The notes beneath the pieces are model-generated. The model was not told the DNA's origin, searched no databases, and saw only the letters and a list, made by a program, of their open reading frames with translations. A stretch of DNA of 64,000 bases from Paenibacillus sp. J5C2022 (lineage in GTDB: Bacteria > Bacillota > Bacilli > Paenibacillales > Paenibacillaceae): assembly GCF_025567625.1 (NCBI RefSeq), contig NZ_JAOQJC010000003.1, positions 217,186-281,185 of the forward strand, in the 5' to 3' direction. The position numbers and the translations under genes are program-made. Position 1 is the stretch's first letter. Each line of letters opens with the position of its first letter. Below are positions 9,238 through 17,723 of the stretch, one piece after another.

Positions 9238-10641
9238 CTACTGCGTGTTCAGAAGCTTCTGCTTCTCCTTCCACTTGTCGGGAGACAGCTTCATATTCAC
9301 TTCCACAACCTCGTCTACCGTCTTGCTGCCGGAAGCGATTGCCGAATAGGCGTCGATGCCCGGGCTTTCTTCCAGCGCTTGCGGCTTATATACGAGAGCA
9401 ATCGTCTTGTACGTATTCGTCGCTTCCAGCACGCTCTTCGTGAAATCGCTGATCGGCAAGCCGTCGACGGAATAGGTGAATGCACGGGATGATCCCGTCA
9501 GTTCCGTGAACTTGCGGTTGGCTTCCTCCGTAGAGGTGAACAGCAGGAATTTCTTCGCCCACTCCTGATTTTTGGAAGCGCTCGGAATGCCGCCGAAGCC
9601 GGATGTCAGCGATTCGATGACAGGTTCCTTCACGACAGCATCCGCTGCTGGAGGAATCGGCATCATGCGCATGCTGAAGCCTTCCGGCAGAGCGTCCTTC
9701 ATTTCATTCTCCAGCCATTCGCCGTTCAGAATCATGGCCGCCTTGCCGCGCAGGAACTCCATCTGCGATTCCGTATGATTCAGCGCCAGCGTCCCCTTCA
9801 GCATCCAGTCCTCCTGGATCATCCCCTCCAGCAAGCCGTACGCCCGCTTGAAGCCGGCATGCTCATACAGCGACGGAATATCCTCTTCGGACGGATTCGT
9901 CAGCTTCTCGATGAATTCCGGACCGCCGTATTGCAGATACGCCGCATGGCCGAACGGGAACAGATACATCGGGTATTGGCCGGGATAGGTGAACGGAGCG
10001 ATTCCCTTCGCCTTGATCTGCTCCACCAGCCCCTCCATCTCTTCCCATGTCTCGGGATACGTCCAGCCGTTCTCCTCGAACAGCTTCACATTGTAGATGA
10101 TGCCCTGCGTCAGCTTCGTCCACGGCACGCCGTAACGCTTGCCGAATACATCCATCGCATTGTCGGTGGAATCCGTAATCGTCCCGGCAATCGTCTTGCC
10201 GTCCGCGAGCGGCTCCTGGTACAGATCGGTAATGTCCGTGAGCAGGCCGGCAGGTCCCCACTTGCGCATCAGTGAATCGTCAACGAATACAATATCCGGC
10301 ACATTCGTTCCCGACTCCATCCGCGGCTGGATAATTTCATTCATCTTCGGATTGCCCTCCAGCTCGATCGTCACATGCTCATATTGCTGCTCGAACTGTT
10401 CCTTCAGCCATACGAACCAGGAGTCGCCATAGCCGCCCTGGAAGAAAGAGACCTTGAGCGTCACCGGCTCCTCCTTCTGGGCCGACTCGCCGCTATTGCC
10501 TCCGGCGTTGTCCGTTGCTCCCGCATTGCCGCCTTTTTCATTGTTGCTGTTGTTGCCGTTGCCCGCATTGCCGGAGCAGCCCGCCAATACGGCGAACACC
10601 ATGATGACAGCCAGCGTCACTTTGAACAATTGAAGCTTCAT
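9238..10641 (-). CDS. Sugar ABC transporter substrate-binding lipoprotein
   Basis: This 467-residue extracellular lipoprotein is a family 1 (CUT1) solute-binding protein. A signal peptide ends in the lipobox LAGC (Cys about 24), followed by a Gly/Asn-rich linker of about 30 residues. The mature part starts with EPVTLKVSFFQGGYGDSW and has the two-lobed layout of the family, including VPDIVFVDDS near 110, YGVPW near 165 and MILNGEW near 310. ATG 10641 has GGGAGG eight bases upstream. It lies between the nucleoside hydrolase gene and two permease genes on the same strand. It should deliver an oligosaccharide or glycoside to those permeases; the ligand is unknown. Confidence 0.94.
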   Translation of the reverse strand: MKLQLFKVTLAVIMVFAVLAGCSGNAGNGNNSNNEKGGNAGATDNAGGNSGESAQKEEPVTLKVSFFQGGYGDSWFVWLKEQFEQQYEHVTIELEGNPKMNEIIQPRMESGTNVPDIVFVDDSLMRKWGPAGLLTDITDLYQEPLADGKTIAGTITDSTDNAMDVFGKRYGVPWTKLTQGIIYNVKLFEENGWTYPETWEEMEGLVEQIKAKGIAPFTYPGQYPMYLFPFGHAAYLQYGGPEFIEKLTNPSEEDIPSLYEHAGFKRAYGLLEGMIQEDWMLKGTLALNHTESQMEFLRGKAAMILNGEWLENEMKDALPEGFSMRMMPIPPAADAVVKEPVIESLTSGFGGIPSASKNQEWAKKFLLFTSTEEANRKFTELTGSSRAFTYSVDGLPISDFTKSVLEATNTYKTIALVYKPQALEESPGIDAYSAIASGSKTVDEVVEVNMKLSPDKWKEKQKLLNTQ

Positions 10642-10765
10642 ATCGATATCCTCCCTTTCGTTAAGAACCCCTTTATCTGTACATGCCATACTGCCCTCTT
10701 GCGCTCGGAAGCGGTTCAAGCCGCCGCAAGGTTGAAGCTATTCCTGTCGGGCCAGGTGCCTCAAT

Positions 10766-11734
10766 CTAAGCTTCACCTCCTTCAAAAATGCGCGGCGCAG
10801 CCGCTGAAACCGCTTGCACACCTGCTCCGGCAAATGTCTCCTCCAGCACTCTCTCGCGGAACATCGTCATCAACCTCTTATGGTCGACCTCTACACATAC
10901 GTGTACATTCGGCACACCCTCCTGCACTTCGCCGAAATGCGGCTTCAGGCTGAACGTCATCCCCCTCGTATGCTCGCCCTTCGTCTCCACCTGCACCCGC
11001 TTCCACTCCGTCCGGACAAAGCTGCGGTCAATGAGAATGGCAAGCGGTATCGCATCGAACATAATGATCGGCCTGTTGACACCGACAGCCTTCCAGCGAT
11101 CCACCAGCGCGGCCAAAAAGCGCGACTGCTCCGTATTCGCACCTTTCAATGTAGCAATTACCTCATCTGTGTCGCATGCCAACTCCAAACATACCTCCAG
11201 ACCCGCCGCAGTAATGGGGATACCGGACCGGAACAGCACGTCCGCCGCTTCCGGGTCGCTTACAATATTGCATTCTTTGTAATGCGCTTCATATTCGCCG
11301 CCCATAATGATAATTTCTTTTACATTTCTAGCAAATTCAGGAGATCTTGTTATGGCCATCGCTACATTCGTCATGGCGCCGATCGCCATCACGCTGATCC
11401 GCCCCGGCGCGGCATTGACCAGCCTGATCATCAGATCGGCTCCGTCCTCCTCCGCTTCCGTTCCGTAATGCGCCAGCTCATCCCCGTATTGGTTAGGCGG
11501 CTCCTCATACCGCCATTGCCCGGACAGAGGCAGTGCAGCTCCCGCCGCTACGGGAATATGGCCCATTCCGTTCAGCGCGAGCAGTGCGCGCGCAATACTC
11601 GCCCGCTTCTTCGGCTGCTGTCCGACCGTCGTCACTCCGGCCAGCCGTATCTCGGGAGAGCGTACGGCCATAGCCAGGGTAAGCAGGTCGTCAATGTCCC
11701 CGCCGATATCCGTATCCACAATCACTTCTGTCAT
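10766..11734 (-). CDS. Nucleoside hydrolase (IUNH family)
   Basis: This 322-residue protein begins with the family hallmark VDTDIGGDIDD, whose Asp cluster binds calcium and the ribose hydroxyls. IIIMGGEYE near 135 and ECNIVSDPEAADV near 155 are the next conserved blocks. Nucleoside hydrolases split the N-glycosidic bond of nucleosides or related N-ribosides. The ATG at 11734 gives the normal family N-terminus; an ATG 15 bases upstream lies directly against its only purine-rich site, so the start is uncertain. It is the first gene of an operon with a sugar importer and a glycosidase, and it faces an AraC regulator. This raises the possibility that the imported compound is a ribosylated or N-linked glycoside, or that the enzyme has drifted to another furanoside. 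Confidence 0.88.
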   Translation of the reverse strand: MTEVIVDTDIGGDIDDLLTLAMAVRSPEIRLAGVTTVGQQPKKRASIARALLALNGMGHIPVAAGAALPLSGQWRYEEPPNQYGDELAHYGTEAEEDGADLMIRLVNAAPGRISVMAIGAMTNVAMAITRSPEFARNVKEIIIMGGEYEAHYKECNIVSDPEAADVLFRSGIPITAAGLEVCLELACDTDEVIATLKGANTEQSRFLAALVDRWKAVGVNRPIIMFDAIPLAILIDRSFVRTEWKRVQVETKGEHTRGMTFSLKPHFGEVQEGVPNVHVCVEVDHKRLMTMFRERVLEETFAGAGVQAVSAAAPRIFEGGEA

Positions 11735-11816
11735 AACCTGCTTCAGCATCCTTTCAGGGACCTAACAACACAATAAATAATAATTATAAATTATTGCAGG
11801 ACCAAATAATGATAGT

Positions 11817-11847
11817 TTCATGAGTTATTATTGAAATAACTCATGAA
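11817..11847. promoter_or_regulatory. 13-base perfect inverted repeat between nucleoside hydrolase and AraC genes
   Basis: TTCATGAGTTATT and its exact complement, with a 5-base spacer, lie in the divergent intergenic region 93 bases before the AraC start. A second AT-rich dyad (AATAATT/AATTATT) lies about 40 bases to its left. The position suits an operator for the AraC regulator, though AraC sites are more often direct repeats. No T-tract suggests a terminator. Confidence 0.45.
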
Positions 11848-11940
11848 TCCATCATATAGTTAATGAAAAGGCTTATCTATAACAGACTGGCTATTTTCTA
11901 TCACGCAATGGACATGAGATGGAAGGAATGGTGAGGTGCG

Positions 11941-12726
11941 ATGAACTTTAATCTGAACTTTCTGCAGTTTTATCACCTGTCCCAGGCCGCTTCTCCCGGC
12001 ATGCACAAGCATGGCTGCTTCGAGCTTGTCTATTACAGAAAGGGCTCCGGCTATACGCATATCGGAGATACCCGGTACGAATACGCTCCCCGCACATTCG
12101 CCATCATTCGCCCTCATACACCGCATGACGAGAAGCGTTATGCGGATACGGAGGTGTTCTTCATCGGATTCGAATACGACGATATTCCCGTCAGCTTGCC
12201 CAGCGGCATCTTCCAGGACGATAGAGAGGAGAAGGTGTGGCAGCTGCTACAGGCGATGAAGAAGGAATTCATGGAGAAGCGCAGCTTCCATTCGCTGCAG
12301 TTGAATCTGATCGGGGGACAGCTGCTGCTGGAGGTATGCCGCCTGCCGCAGATCAGCATGGACGACTTGGAGAAGGAGGATCGCATGATCTACGCCCTCA
12401 ATTATATGAAGGAGAATTACATGCACAGCATTGACTTGCACAATCTGGCGCATCTGTCCGGCTACAGCTTCGACCGCTTCCGGCACGCCTTCAAGGAAAG
12501 AACGGGGCTCTCGCCCCGCAACTATATGATTATGAAGCGGCTGGAGCGCTCGCTTGAGCTGCTGTCCACCACAAGGATGAAGATTTCCGCCATTGCCGTG
12601 GAATGCGGCTTCTCGACGCCCTCGCAATTCAGCGCCATGTTCCATCAGATGACCGGCATGACGCCGAAGGCATACCGTCGAGACCCGTCAGCTCTGCCTG
12701 CCAAGCCGATCTTTGCCGAGGATTAG
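11941..12726 (+). CDS. AraC family transcriptional regulator
   Basis: This 261-residue regulator has an N-terminal cupin-like sensing domain (residues 10-130, with HKHGCFELVYYRKGSGY and RPHTPHDEK) and a C-terminal double helix-turn-helix (about 155-255: LHNLAHLSGYSFDRFRHAFK and ISAIAVECGFSTPSQFSAMF). It starts at ATG 11941 with GAGG just upstream. It is divergent from the nucleoside hydrolase/sugar importer/glycosidase operon and is most likely its activator, responding to a sugar. Its last 39 bases overlap the end of the convergent FtsX-type permease gene, so both C-termini are encoded on the same DNA. Confidence 0.94.
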   Translation: MNFNLNFLQFYHLSQAASPGMHKHGCFELVYYRKGSGYTHIGDTRYEYAPRTFAIIRPHTPHDEKRYADTEVFFIGFEYDDIPVSLPSGIFQDDREEKVWQLLQAMKKEFMEKRSFHSLQLNLIGGQLLLEVCRLPQISMDDLEKEDRMIYALNYMKENYMHSIDLHNLAHLSGYSFDRFRHAFKERTGLSPRNYMIMKRLERSLELLSTTRMKISAIAVECGFSTPSQFSAMFHQMTGMTPKAYRRDPSALPAKPIFAED

Positions 12727-15141
12727 CGACAGCGGTGTCTCGCTCGACATCCTCCGGACCAGCACAATGCCCAGCAGGACAGCAACCAGCAGCATAGCAG
12801 GCAGTACAAGCAATGACAGCGGCGTGAATTGAAAGGCGATATGCGAGTTATCCCGTCCGATGTAATTGACTAGCCAATATCCGAGGCCCGCCCCTGCTCC
12901 TGTGCCTGCTGCCGCCCCGATCAGGATGCTGAGACAAGCCTGAGCGATAATAAGCTTGCCGATCATGGATGGCGTCATGCCGATGCACTGCAGCAGCCCG
13001 AACTCTCTCCGCCGGACTTGAACCGAAGTCATTAAATAATTAATATACGACACCAGCACAATGAAGGTGACAAGCGCGCCGAAGGCATAGCCCAGGAACA
13101 TGATGCTGCCAAGCTCTTGCAAGACCGACTGGCGCACATCCCCCTTCGTCTTCATGACGAGATTGTACCTGTCGGCCCATTCCCGCATTCGCAGCTCCCA
13201 GCTCTCCTCTTGCGACTTCACGATAATATCCGCCCGGTGATAATCCGCTATGCCGAACAGGCTCGAGAATACTTCGTTAGGCATCACTATGCTGATCGCG
13301 GAGCGGTAGCTGTTCGAGACGGGCAGCTCATCCAGTATGCCGCCAATCGTGACGGTACGGCTGATCGTCTCATCGCCTCGCTGGAGCTCGATCAACACTT
13401 CATCGCCCACTGAGAGCGGGTCGCCCGGCAGTGTCCGGTACAGCAGCACTTCGTCTCCGGCATCCAGTCTCCCGGCATGGAACTCTCCTTCTATGACATG
13501 CCCGCGCACTTCTTCCGCCGCTTCCTCATCGTAGCCGTAGGCATGCAGATTGGTCTTGTATTGGTCCTTCAAGTAGAGGTGTGCATAAGGCGCGAACTTG
13601 AACGCTGTAACCTCCAGCTCCGGGGACGCCTTCAGCGCTGCTACGACATCGGCCGGCATGCCGTTAATCTGCCCGTTGTCCCGATCCTCGTCGCGAATGA
13701 TAACCACCCCTGCCGTCTCCGGGTTGTTCTTGTAATTGTATGACAACGTCATGTCGCTGGGCATCATCTGCTCTACCAGCTTCTCATGATTCAGCGAATT
13801 GAAGAACAGGACAAGGAACACGAAGATCGTGCATGCGAGCGCCAATACCAACGTTTGAAAGAGGAATCTGATCCGGTTGCTGCTTATATCCGCCGCCAGA
13901 TACAAGTAAAGCGGGGACTTCTTCAATCGCCTTCTCGCTTGCTTCCGTATCTTGCCTTGTCCCTGATTCGACTTCAGAGCCTCCACCACGCTAACCCCTC
14001 TAATGGAGAAATAAGCCAGGTATATCGAGACAAGAACGCTTCCGCTCACGAGCGCAGAGATGATAAGCAGCGCTTGCGGAGACACGGCGAACAGCAATTC
14101 GCCGCTTAGCGTAATGTTGCGGATGATGAGATAGCCTCCGGCAAGACCGATAATCACACCTGCCGGAAGTCCCCATAACAAGTAATAGATCGCTTCATGA
14201 AGCAGCATCCTTCTCAATTGTCTCTTCGTCGTGCCGATCGCCTGCAGCAGGCCGAGATCCCGAACCCTGTCCTTCAGCGACAGCGTGAAGATGCCTATAA
14301 TTATGCTCATGCTGAAGACGACGATGACGAGGAAAACAACGGCATAGGGCAGGAAGTCGTCTACATTGGAACGGGTAATGGCCGCAGCGGAGTATTCAAT
14401 CCGCTCAGACGGAATCGACAAGCTGGCCGCCAGACTATTCGCCGCCGCCTGGAGATCATGCTTGCGATACAGATTCATATATACCGTACGATGCTCCTGC
14501 AGGTACGAGGCTGCTTGCCCATCGGTCTGCGGGGACTTCACAATCGCTTCGAGCCTCTTGTCCTGCTCTTGCAGCGTGCGGAAGTGGAGAATGCCGCTTA
14601 AGGTGAAGGAAGCTTCGCGTACAGAGTCCGTGCTTCCGTCATCATAACGCAATCGTATTGTGTCGCCGATGGCAGCCGCCGCTCCCAATTGCTCCAGCGC
14701 GTAAGCCGACAGCGCAATCTCGCCATGGCGCCGGGGCAGCTCTCCCTCCAGCCTGGAGACGGATGCGAACGACTTGTAGTCGCCTTCTACACTGATCAGC
14801 GGAATGGTCCTCCGGATTACGGACGGCTCCGCCTCTTGCTTTAATCCGTTCGGCATATGCTCCGATTCCATGAATACTTCGCCAAGCTTCGTCCTGGTCA
14901 CGGTGCCAGTAATGAATGGCAGCCGCTCCAGCTTCGCCAGTTCATCGTCGCGAAGCCCCGCAATCGAAAGATCATAGCGCCCATCCGCCATAACAATCGC
15001 CTCGCGATGCGTCTTCGTGACGGAAGCATACAACGTATACACGATGATCATCAGAATGGCTGACAGCATGATAGTCGCAATCGTGAAGCGGCTGCGGGAT
15101 CGGTGGGCCAAGACGTAACGGTAGCTCAATCGCCTCAGCAT
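12688..15141 (-). CDS. ABC transporter permease with two FtsX-type domains
   Basis: This 817-residue membrane protein has two MacB/FtsX-type halves, each with one membrane segment, a large extracytoplasmic loop and three more segments. The first half starts at SRFTIATIMLSAILMIIVY and has its last three segments around 275-400. The second starts near 445 at LVLALACTIFVFLVLFF and ends with three segments after about 690. This is the layout of transporters that move antibiotics or lipoproteins by a mechanical pull rather than carry solutes through a pore. The ATG at 15141 follows the ATPase stop by one base behind GGAGGGGGAG. With its ATPase and two-component neighbours it resembles antimicrobial peptide sensing and detoxification modules. 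It lacks the standard BceB arrangement (about 650 residues, ten segments). Confidence 0.9.
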   Translation of the reverse strand: MLRRLSYRYVLAHRSRSRFTIATIMLSAILMIIVYTLYASVTKTHREAIVMADGRYDLSIAGLRDDELAKLERLPFITGTVTRTKLGEVFMESEHMPNGLKQEAEPSVIRRTIPLISVEGDYKSFASVSRLEGELPRRHGEIALSAYALEQLGAAAAIGDTIRLRYDDGSTDSVREASFTLSGILHFRTLQEQDKRLEAIVKSPQTDGQAASYLQEHRTVYMNLYRKHDLQAAANSLAASLSIPSERIEYSAAAITRSNVDDFLPYAVVFLVIVVFSMSIIIGIFTLSLKDRVRDLGLLQAIGTTKRQLRRMLLHEAIYYLLWGLPAGVIIGLAGGYLIIRNITLSGELLFAVSPQALLIISALVSGSVLVSIYLAYFSIRGVSVVEALKSNQGQGKIRKQARRRLKKSPLYLYLAADISSNRIRFLFQTLVLALACTIFVFLVLFFNSLNHEKLVEQMMPSDMTLSYNYKNNPETAGVVIIRDEDRDNGQINGMPADVVAALKASPELEVTAFKFAPYAHLYLKDQYKTNLHAYGYDEEAAEEVRGHVIEGEFHAGRLDAGDEVLLYRTLPGDPLSVGDEVLIELQRGDETISRTVTIGGILDELPVSNSYRSAISIVMPNEVFSSLFGIADYHRADIIVKSQEESWELRMREWADRYNLVMKTKGDVRQSVLQELGSIMFLGYAFGALVTFIVLVSYINYLMTSVQVRRREFGLLQCIGMTPSMIGKLIIAQACLSILIGAAAGTGAGAGLGYWLVNYIGRDNSHIAFQFTPLSLLVLPAMLLVAVLLGIVLVRRMSSETPLSLILGKDRLGRQS

Positions 15142-15142
15142 G

Positions 15143-15814
15143 CTACTCCCCCTCCACCTTGCCGTCCGCAAGCTTGATGATCCGGTCCGCCTTCTGCGCA
15201 AGACTCTCGCTATGCGTGACCATCAGCACGGTCTGATTATATTTCTTCGCGGTCTGTCGGAGCAGATGGAACACCTGGCTGCTCGTCTTGGAGTCCAGAT
15301 TGCCCGTCGGCTCATCCGCCAGCACGATCGAAGGGCGGGTCGCCAGCGCTCGCGCAAGCGCCACACGCTGCCGCTGCCCCCCGGACAGGGCAGCCGGCAT
15401 ATGATGCTGGCGATCCCCGATCTTCAGCTCCGTCAGCAGCTCCTGCACATGCGCATCGTCTATCTTCCGGTGATCGATAAGCAGCGGATAGACGATATTC
15501 TCGTATACATTCAGCACAGGGATGAGATTGAATTCCTGGAAGACGAAGCCGATATGCCTTCTGCGGAAGATAGCCAGCTTCTCCTTCTTCAATCTGTTGA
15601 TCGCCTCGCCCTGGATACAGACGTCGCCGAAGGTGGGATCATCCAGCCCTCCCAGCAGATGAAGCAAGGTGCTCTTGCCGCAGCCCGACTCCCCTACCAT
15701 CGCGATGAACTCTCCTTCCTCAACCCGCAAGTTGATGCCGTCCACCGCCCTCACTTCATTCCCGTCCCCGGACAAGTACATTTTATGCAAGTCCTTCGTC
15801 TCCACTATCGCCAT
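15143..15814 (-). CDS. ABC transporter ATP-binding protein, MacB/LolD type
   Basis: This 223-residue cytoplasmic ATPase has all motifs: Walker A GESGCGKST (near 37), Q-loop FVFQEFN, signature LSGGQRQR (near 141), Walker B IVLADEPTG and the switch His in VTHSE. The length and the ADEPTGNLD sequence are typical of ATPases paired with FtsX/MacB permeases. It starts at ATG 15814 with GGGGAG upstream, and its stop is one base before the permease start, so the two are translationally coupled. A terminator-like hairpin separates it from the histidine kinase gene, which may set its level apart from the regulators. Confidence 0.96.
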   Translation of the reverse strand: MAIVETKDLHKMYLSGDGNEVRAVDGINLRVEEGEFIAMVGESGCGKSTLLHLLGGLDDPTFGDVCIQGEAINRLKKEKLAIFRRRHIGFVFQEFNLIPVLNVYENIVYPLLIDHRKIDDAHVQELLTELKIGDRQHHMPAALSGGQRQRVALARALATRPSIVLADEPTGNLDSKTSSQVFHLLRQTAKKYNQTVLMVTHSESLAQKADRIIKLADGKVEGE

Positions 15815-15870
15815 AACGACCGCTCCCCTTCACCCTTGTTGACGACAGTGTAGCATCCCAACATAACAAA

Positions 15871-15903
15871 AACCTAACAGTTTCCTATCGAAACCGTTAG
15901 GTT
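15871..15903 (-). terminator. Terminator-like hairpin between the histidine kinase and ABC genes
   Basis: On the minus-strand transcript AACCTAACGGTTTC pairs with GAAACTGTTAGGTT (14 pairs, one G-U, loop GATAG) and is followed by TTTTTG. The hairpin begins within the kinase stop codon. It looks like a partial terminator or attenuator that lowers or conditions expression of the downstream ATPase and permease. Confidence 0.7.
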
Positions 15904-16954
15904 AATGAAAAAAGATAAGCTTGACCGTCGTTCCCTTGCCCGGCTCGGAGATGATGTCCATCGTGCCTCCCTGCTTCTCCATAATTTCATAGGACAAGTA
16001 GAGGCCAAGTCCGGCGCCCTGCACATGACGAACAGAAGGACTGCGGTAAAATCGCTTGATGACGCGGGGCAGCTCTTCCTTGGGGATGCCTGCGCCCTCA
16101 TCCCGAATATAGATCGTGTAGCTGATGGGAGACTGCTCTGTCCAGATGACGATGCCGCTTGCCTTGTCCCCGTACTTCATGGCGTTGTCGAGAATATTGA
16201 CGACGGCTTCCTTCGTCCACTTGCGGTCATGCTCCACGGCAGACTTCACGATGCCGCCCGAGACGATCTCCATGCCCCGCTCCTGTGCCGGCAAGTATAC
16301 CGCATTGATCGCATCCATGATCGTCTCATCCATCGGAAGTCGATCCTTGGCAATCCGAATCAGCCCCGTCTCCAGCTGCGAGATATTCTTCAGACCCGAC
16401 GCGAGCCATTCCAGACGCTCTGTCTCGCCTTCAATGAGCGCCTTCACCATCCGGATCTCCTCGTCGCCGCCATCCAGCTGCTCCGCGAATAGCTTGATGG
16501 ATGTAATAGGCGTGGCGAGCTGATGCGAGATGTCCGATACGAGCGCATTCAGCTTCTCCTTCTCCTCATGCAGCGAATCGTACAGCCTCTGATGGCCGTT
16601 AATCAGCCCGATGAGCTCGATCTGAAGTTGATGAAGATGCCCCTCTTGCATTACGCTGATCGCTTGTACAGACTCCCCGCCCTTCCAGCCGCGCTTGATA
16701 ATGGCCAGATTCCGCTTCACGGCTTCGTTGTGCTGCCGAATGACGAACCATACCGCTCCTGCCGCCAGCAGTATAATAAAGCCGATGACGAGCAATACGG
16801 CTGTGCGGAAGCTGACTAACGCCTCCGGGCGGAACGGCTCGTACAGAAGGCGGCTCAGCACATGCTCCGAGTATAGGAACAAGGCGACCGCTGCCAGCAG
16901 CATCGCAGCTCCGATGACGAGCAGCATTTCTCTAACGCGCTTATCCCGCCACAT
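15902..16954 (-). CDS. Sensor histidine kinase
   Basis: This 350-residue inner-membrane kinase has two membrane segments (about 9-27 and 48-70) separated by only about 20 residues outside, so it has almost no extracellular sensor. The dimerization helix carries the H-box DISHQLATP, and the catalytic domain has the N-box NILDNAMKYG, G1 DEGAGIP and G2 GAGLGLY. The short outside loop is typical of intramembrane-sensing kinases of Firmicutes, which detect cell-envelope stress through a partner ABC transporter. The start codon directly follows the response regulator stop (TAGATG). The gene order regulator-kinase-ATPase-permease supports a Bce-like signalling module, though the permease is not of the standard type. 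Confidence 0.94.
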   Translation of the reverse strand: MWRDKRVREMLLVIGAAMLLAAVALFLYSEHVLSRLLYEPFRPEALVSFRTAVLLVIGFIILLAAGAVWFVIRQHNEAVKRNLAIIKRGWKGGESVQAISVMQEGHLHQLQIELIGLINGHQRLYDSLHEEKEKLNALVSDISHQLATPITSIKLFAEQLDGGDEEIRMVKALIEGETERLEWLASGLKNISQLETGLIRIAKDRLPMDETIMDAINAVYLPAQERGMEIVSGGIVKSAVEHDRKWTKEAVVNILDNAMKYGDKASGIVIWTEQSPISYTIYIRDEGAGIPKEELPRVIKRFYRSPSVRHVQGAGLGLYLSYEIMEKQGGTMDIISEPGKGTTVKLIFFH

Positions 16955-17635
16955 CTACTTGCCTTCCCATATGTAGCCGATGCCGCGCACGGTTTTCAAG
17001 TAGCGGGGATCGCCGCCTGCTTCCACCTTGTTCCGAAGGCGGTTGATATTGACGGTCAGCGCGCTCTCGTCCACGAAGTTGCCATCCGCATCCCAGATGC
17101 TCTCCAGCAACGCCTCCCTTGTGACGACTCTGTTCTTGTTCGCCATCAGCTTCTTCAGCAGCTTGAACTCCGTCCGGGTAAGCGCGATATCCTTCCCCTC
17201 CCTGGACAGCTTATAGGTCTCAAGATCGAGCGTGAAGGGCTCCGCTACCAGCAATTGCGGTCTGGACGGCTGTCCCGACAGCCGCAGCGCAGCCTTCACG
17301 CGCAGCAGCAATTCGAATGGCTTGAACGGCTTCGTGATGTAGTCGGCGGCTCCCAGCTCGAAGCCCTTGATCAGATCCAGATCGTCGTCTCTAGCGGTGA
17401 GAAATATGACGGGAATGCCAGGCTGACTCCTCTTCATCATCTCCATAAGCTGATACCCTTCCCCGTCCGGCAGCTGCACATCCAGCACAACCGCGTCGAA
17501 GCTGCCGCCGCGAAGCGTCTCTGCCGCGCTCTTCAGCGTATCTGCAAAGACAGCCTCGTAGCCTTCCTTCCGGAACAGCAGCCTCAGTCCCAGCTCCAAT
17601 GAATAGTCATCCTCCACGATGAGCACTTTACTCAT
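16955..17635 (-). CDS. OmpR-family response regulator
   Basis: This 226-residue protein has a receiver domain (residues 3-115; acidic pair in VEDDYS, phospho-acceptor Asp in VVLDVQLPDGEG, Thr in FLTARDD, Lys in ITKPF) and a C-terminal winged-helix DNA-binding domain (about 130-224; LTRTEFKLLKKLMANKNRVV and VDESALTVNINRLRNKV). It is the first gene of the kinase/ABC operon. The start is either ATG 17635, giving the usual family N-terminus, or GTG 17647, which crowds its GGGGAG site; neither is ideally spaced. It probably activates the downstream ABC genes when the kinase senses envelope stress. Confidence 0.95.
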   Translation of the reverse strand: MSKVLIVEDDYSLELGLRLLFRKEGYEAVFADTLKSAAETLRGGSFDAVVLDVQLPDGEGYQLMEMMKRSQPGIPVIFLTARDDDLDLIKGFELGAADYITKPFKPFELLLRVKAALRLSGQPSRPQLLVAEPFTLDLETYKLSREGKDIALTRTEFKLLKKLMANKNRVVTREALLESIWDADGNFVDESALTVNINRLRNKVEAGGDPRYLKTVRGIGYIWEGK

Positions 17636-17723
17636 TCTCCGCCGCACACTCCCCTATCCGCTTCATTTCCCACTATGATAGCAAATAAGGGCCGTTTCAT
17701 CCAGCCAGCTTTCCCTCCTGCCT

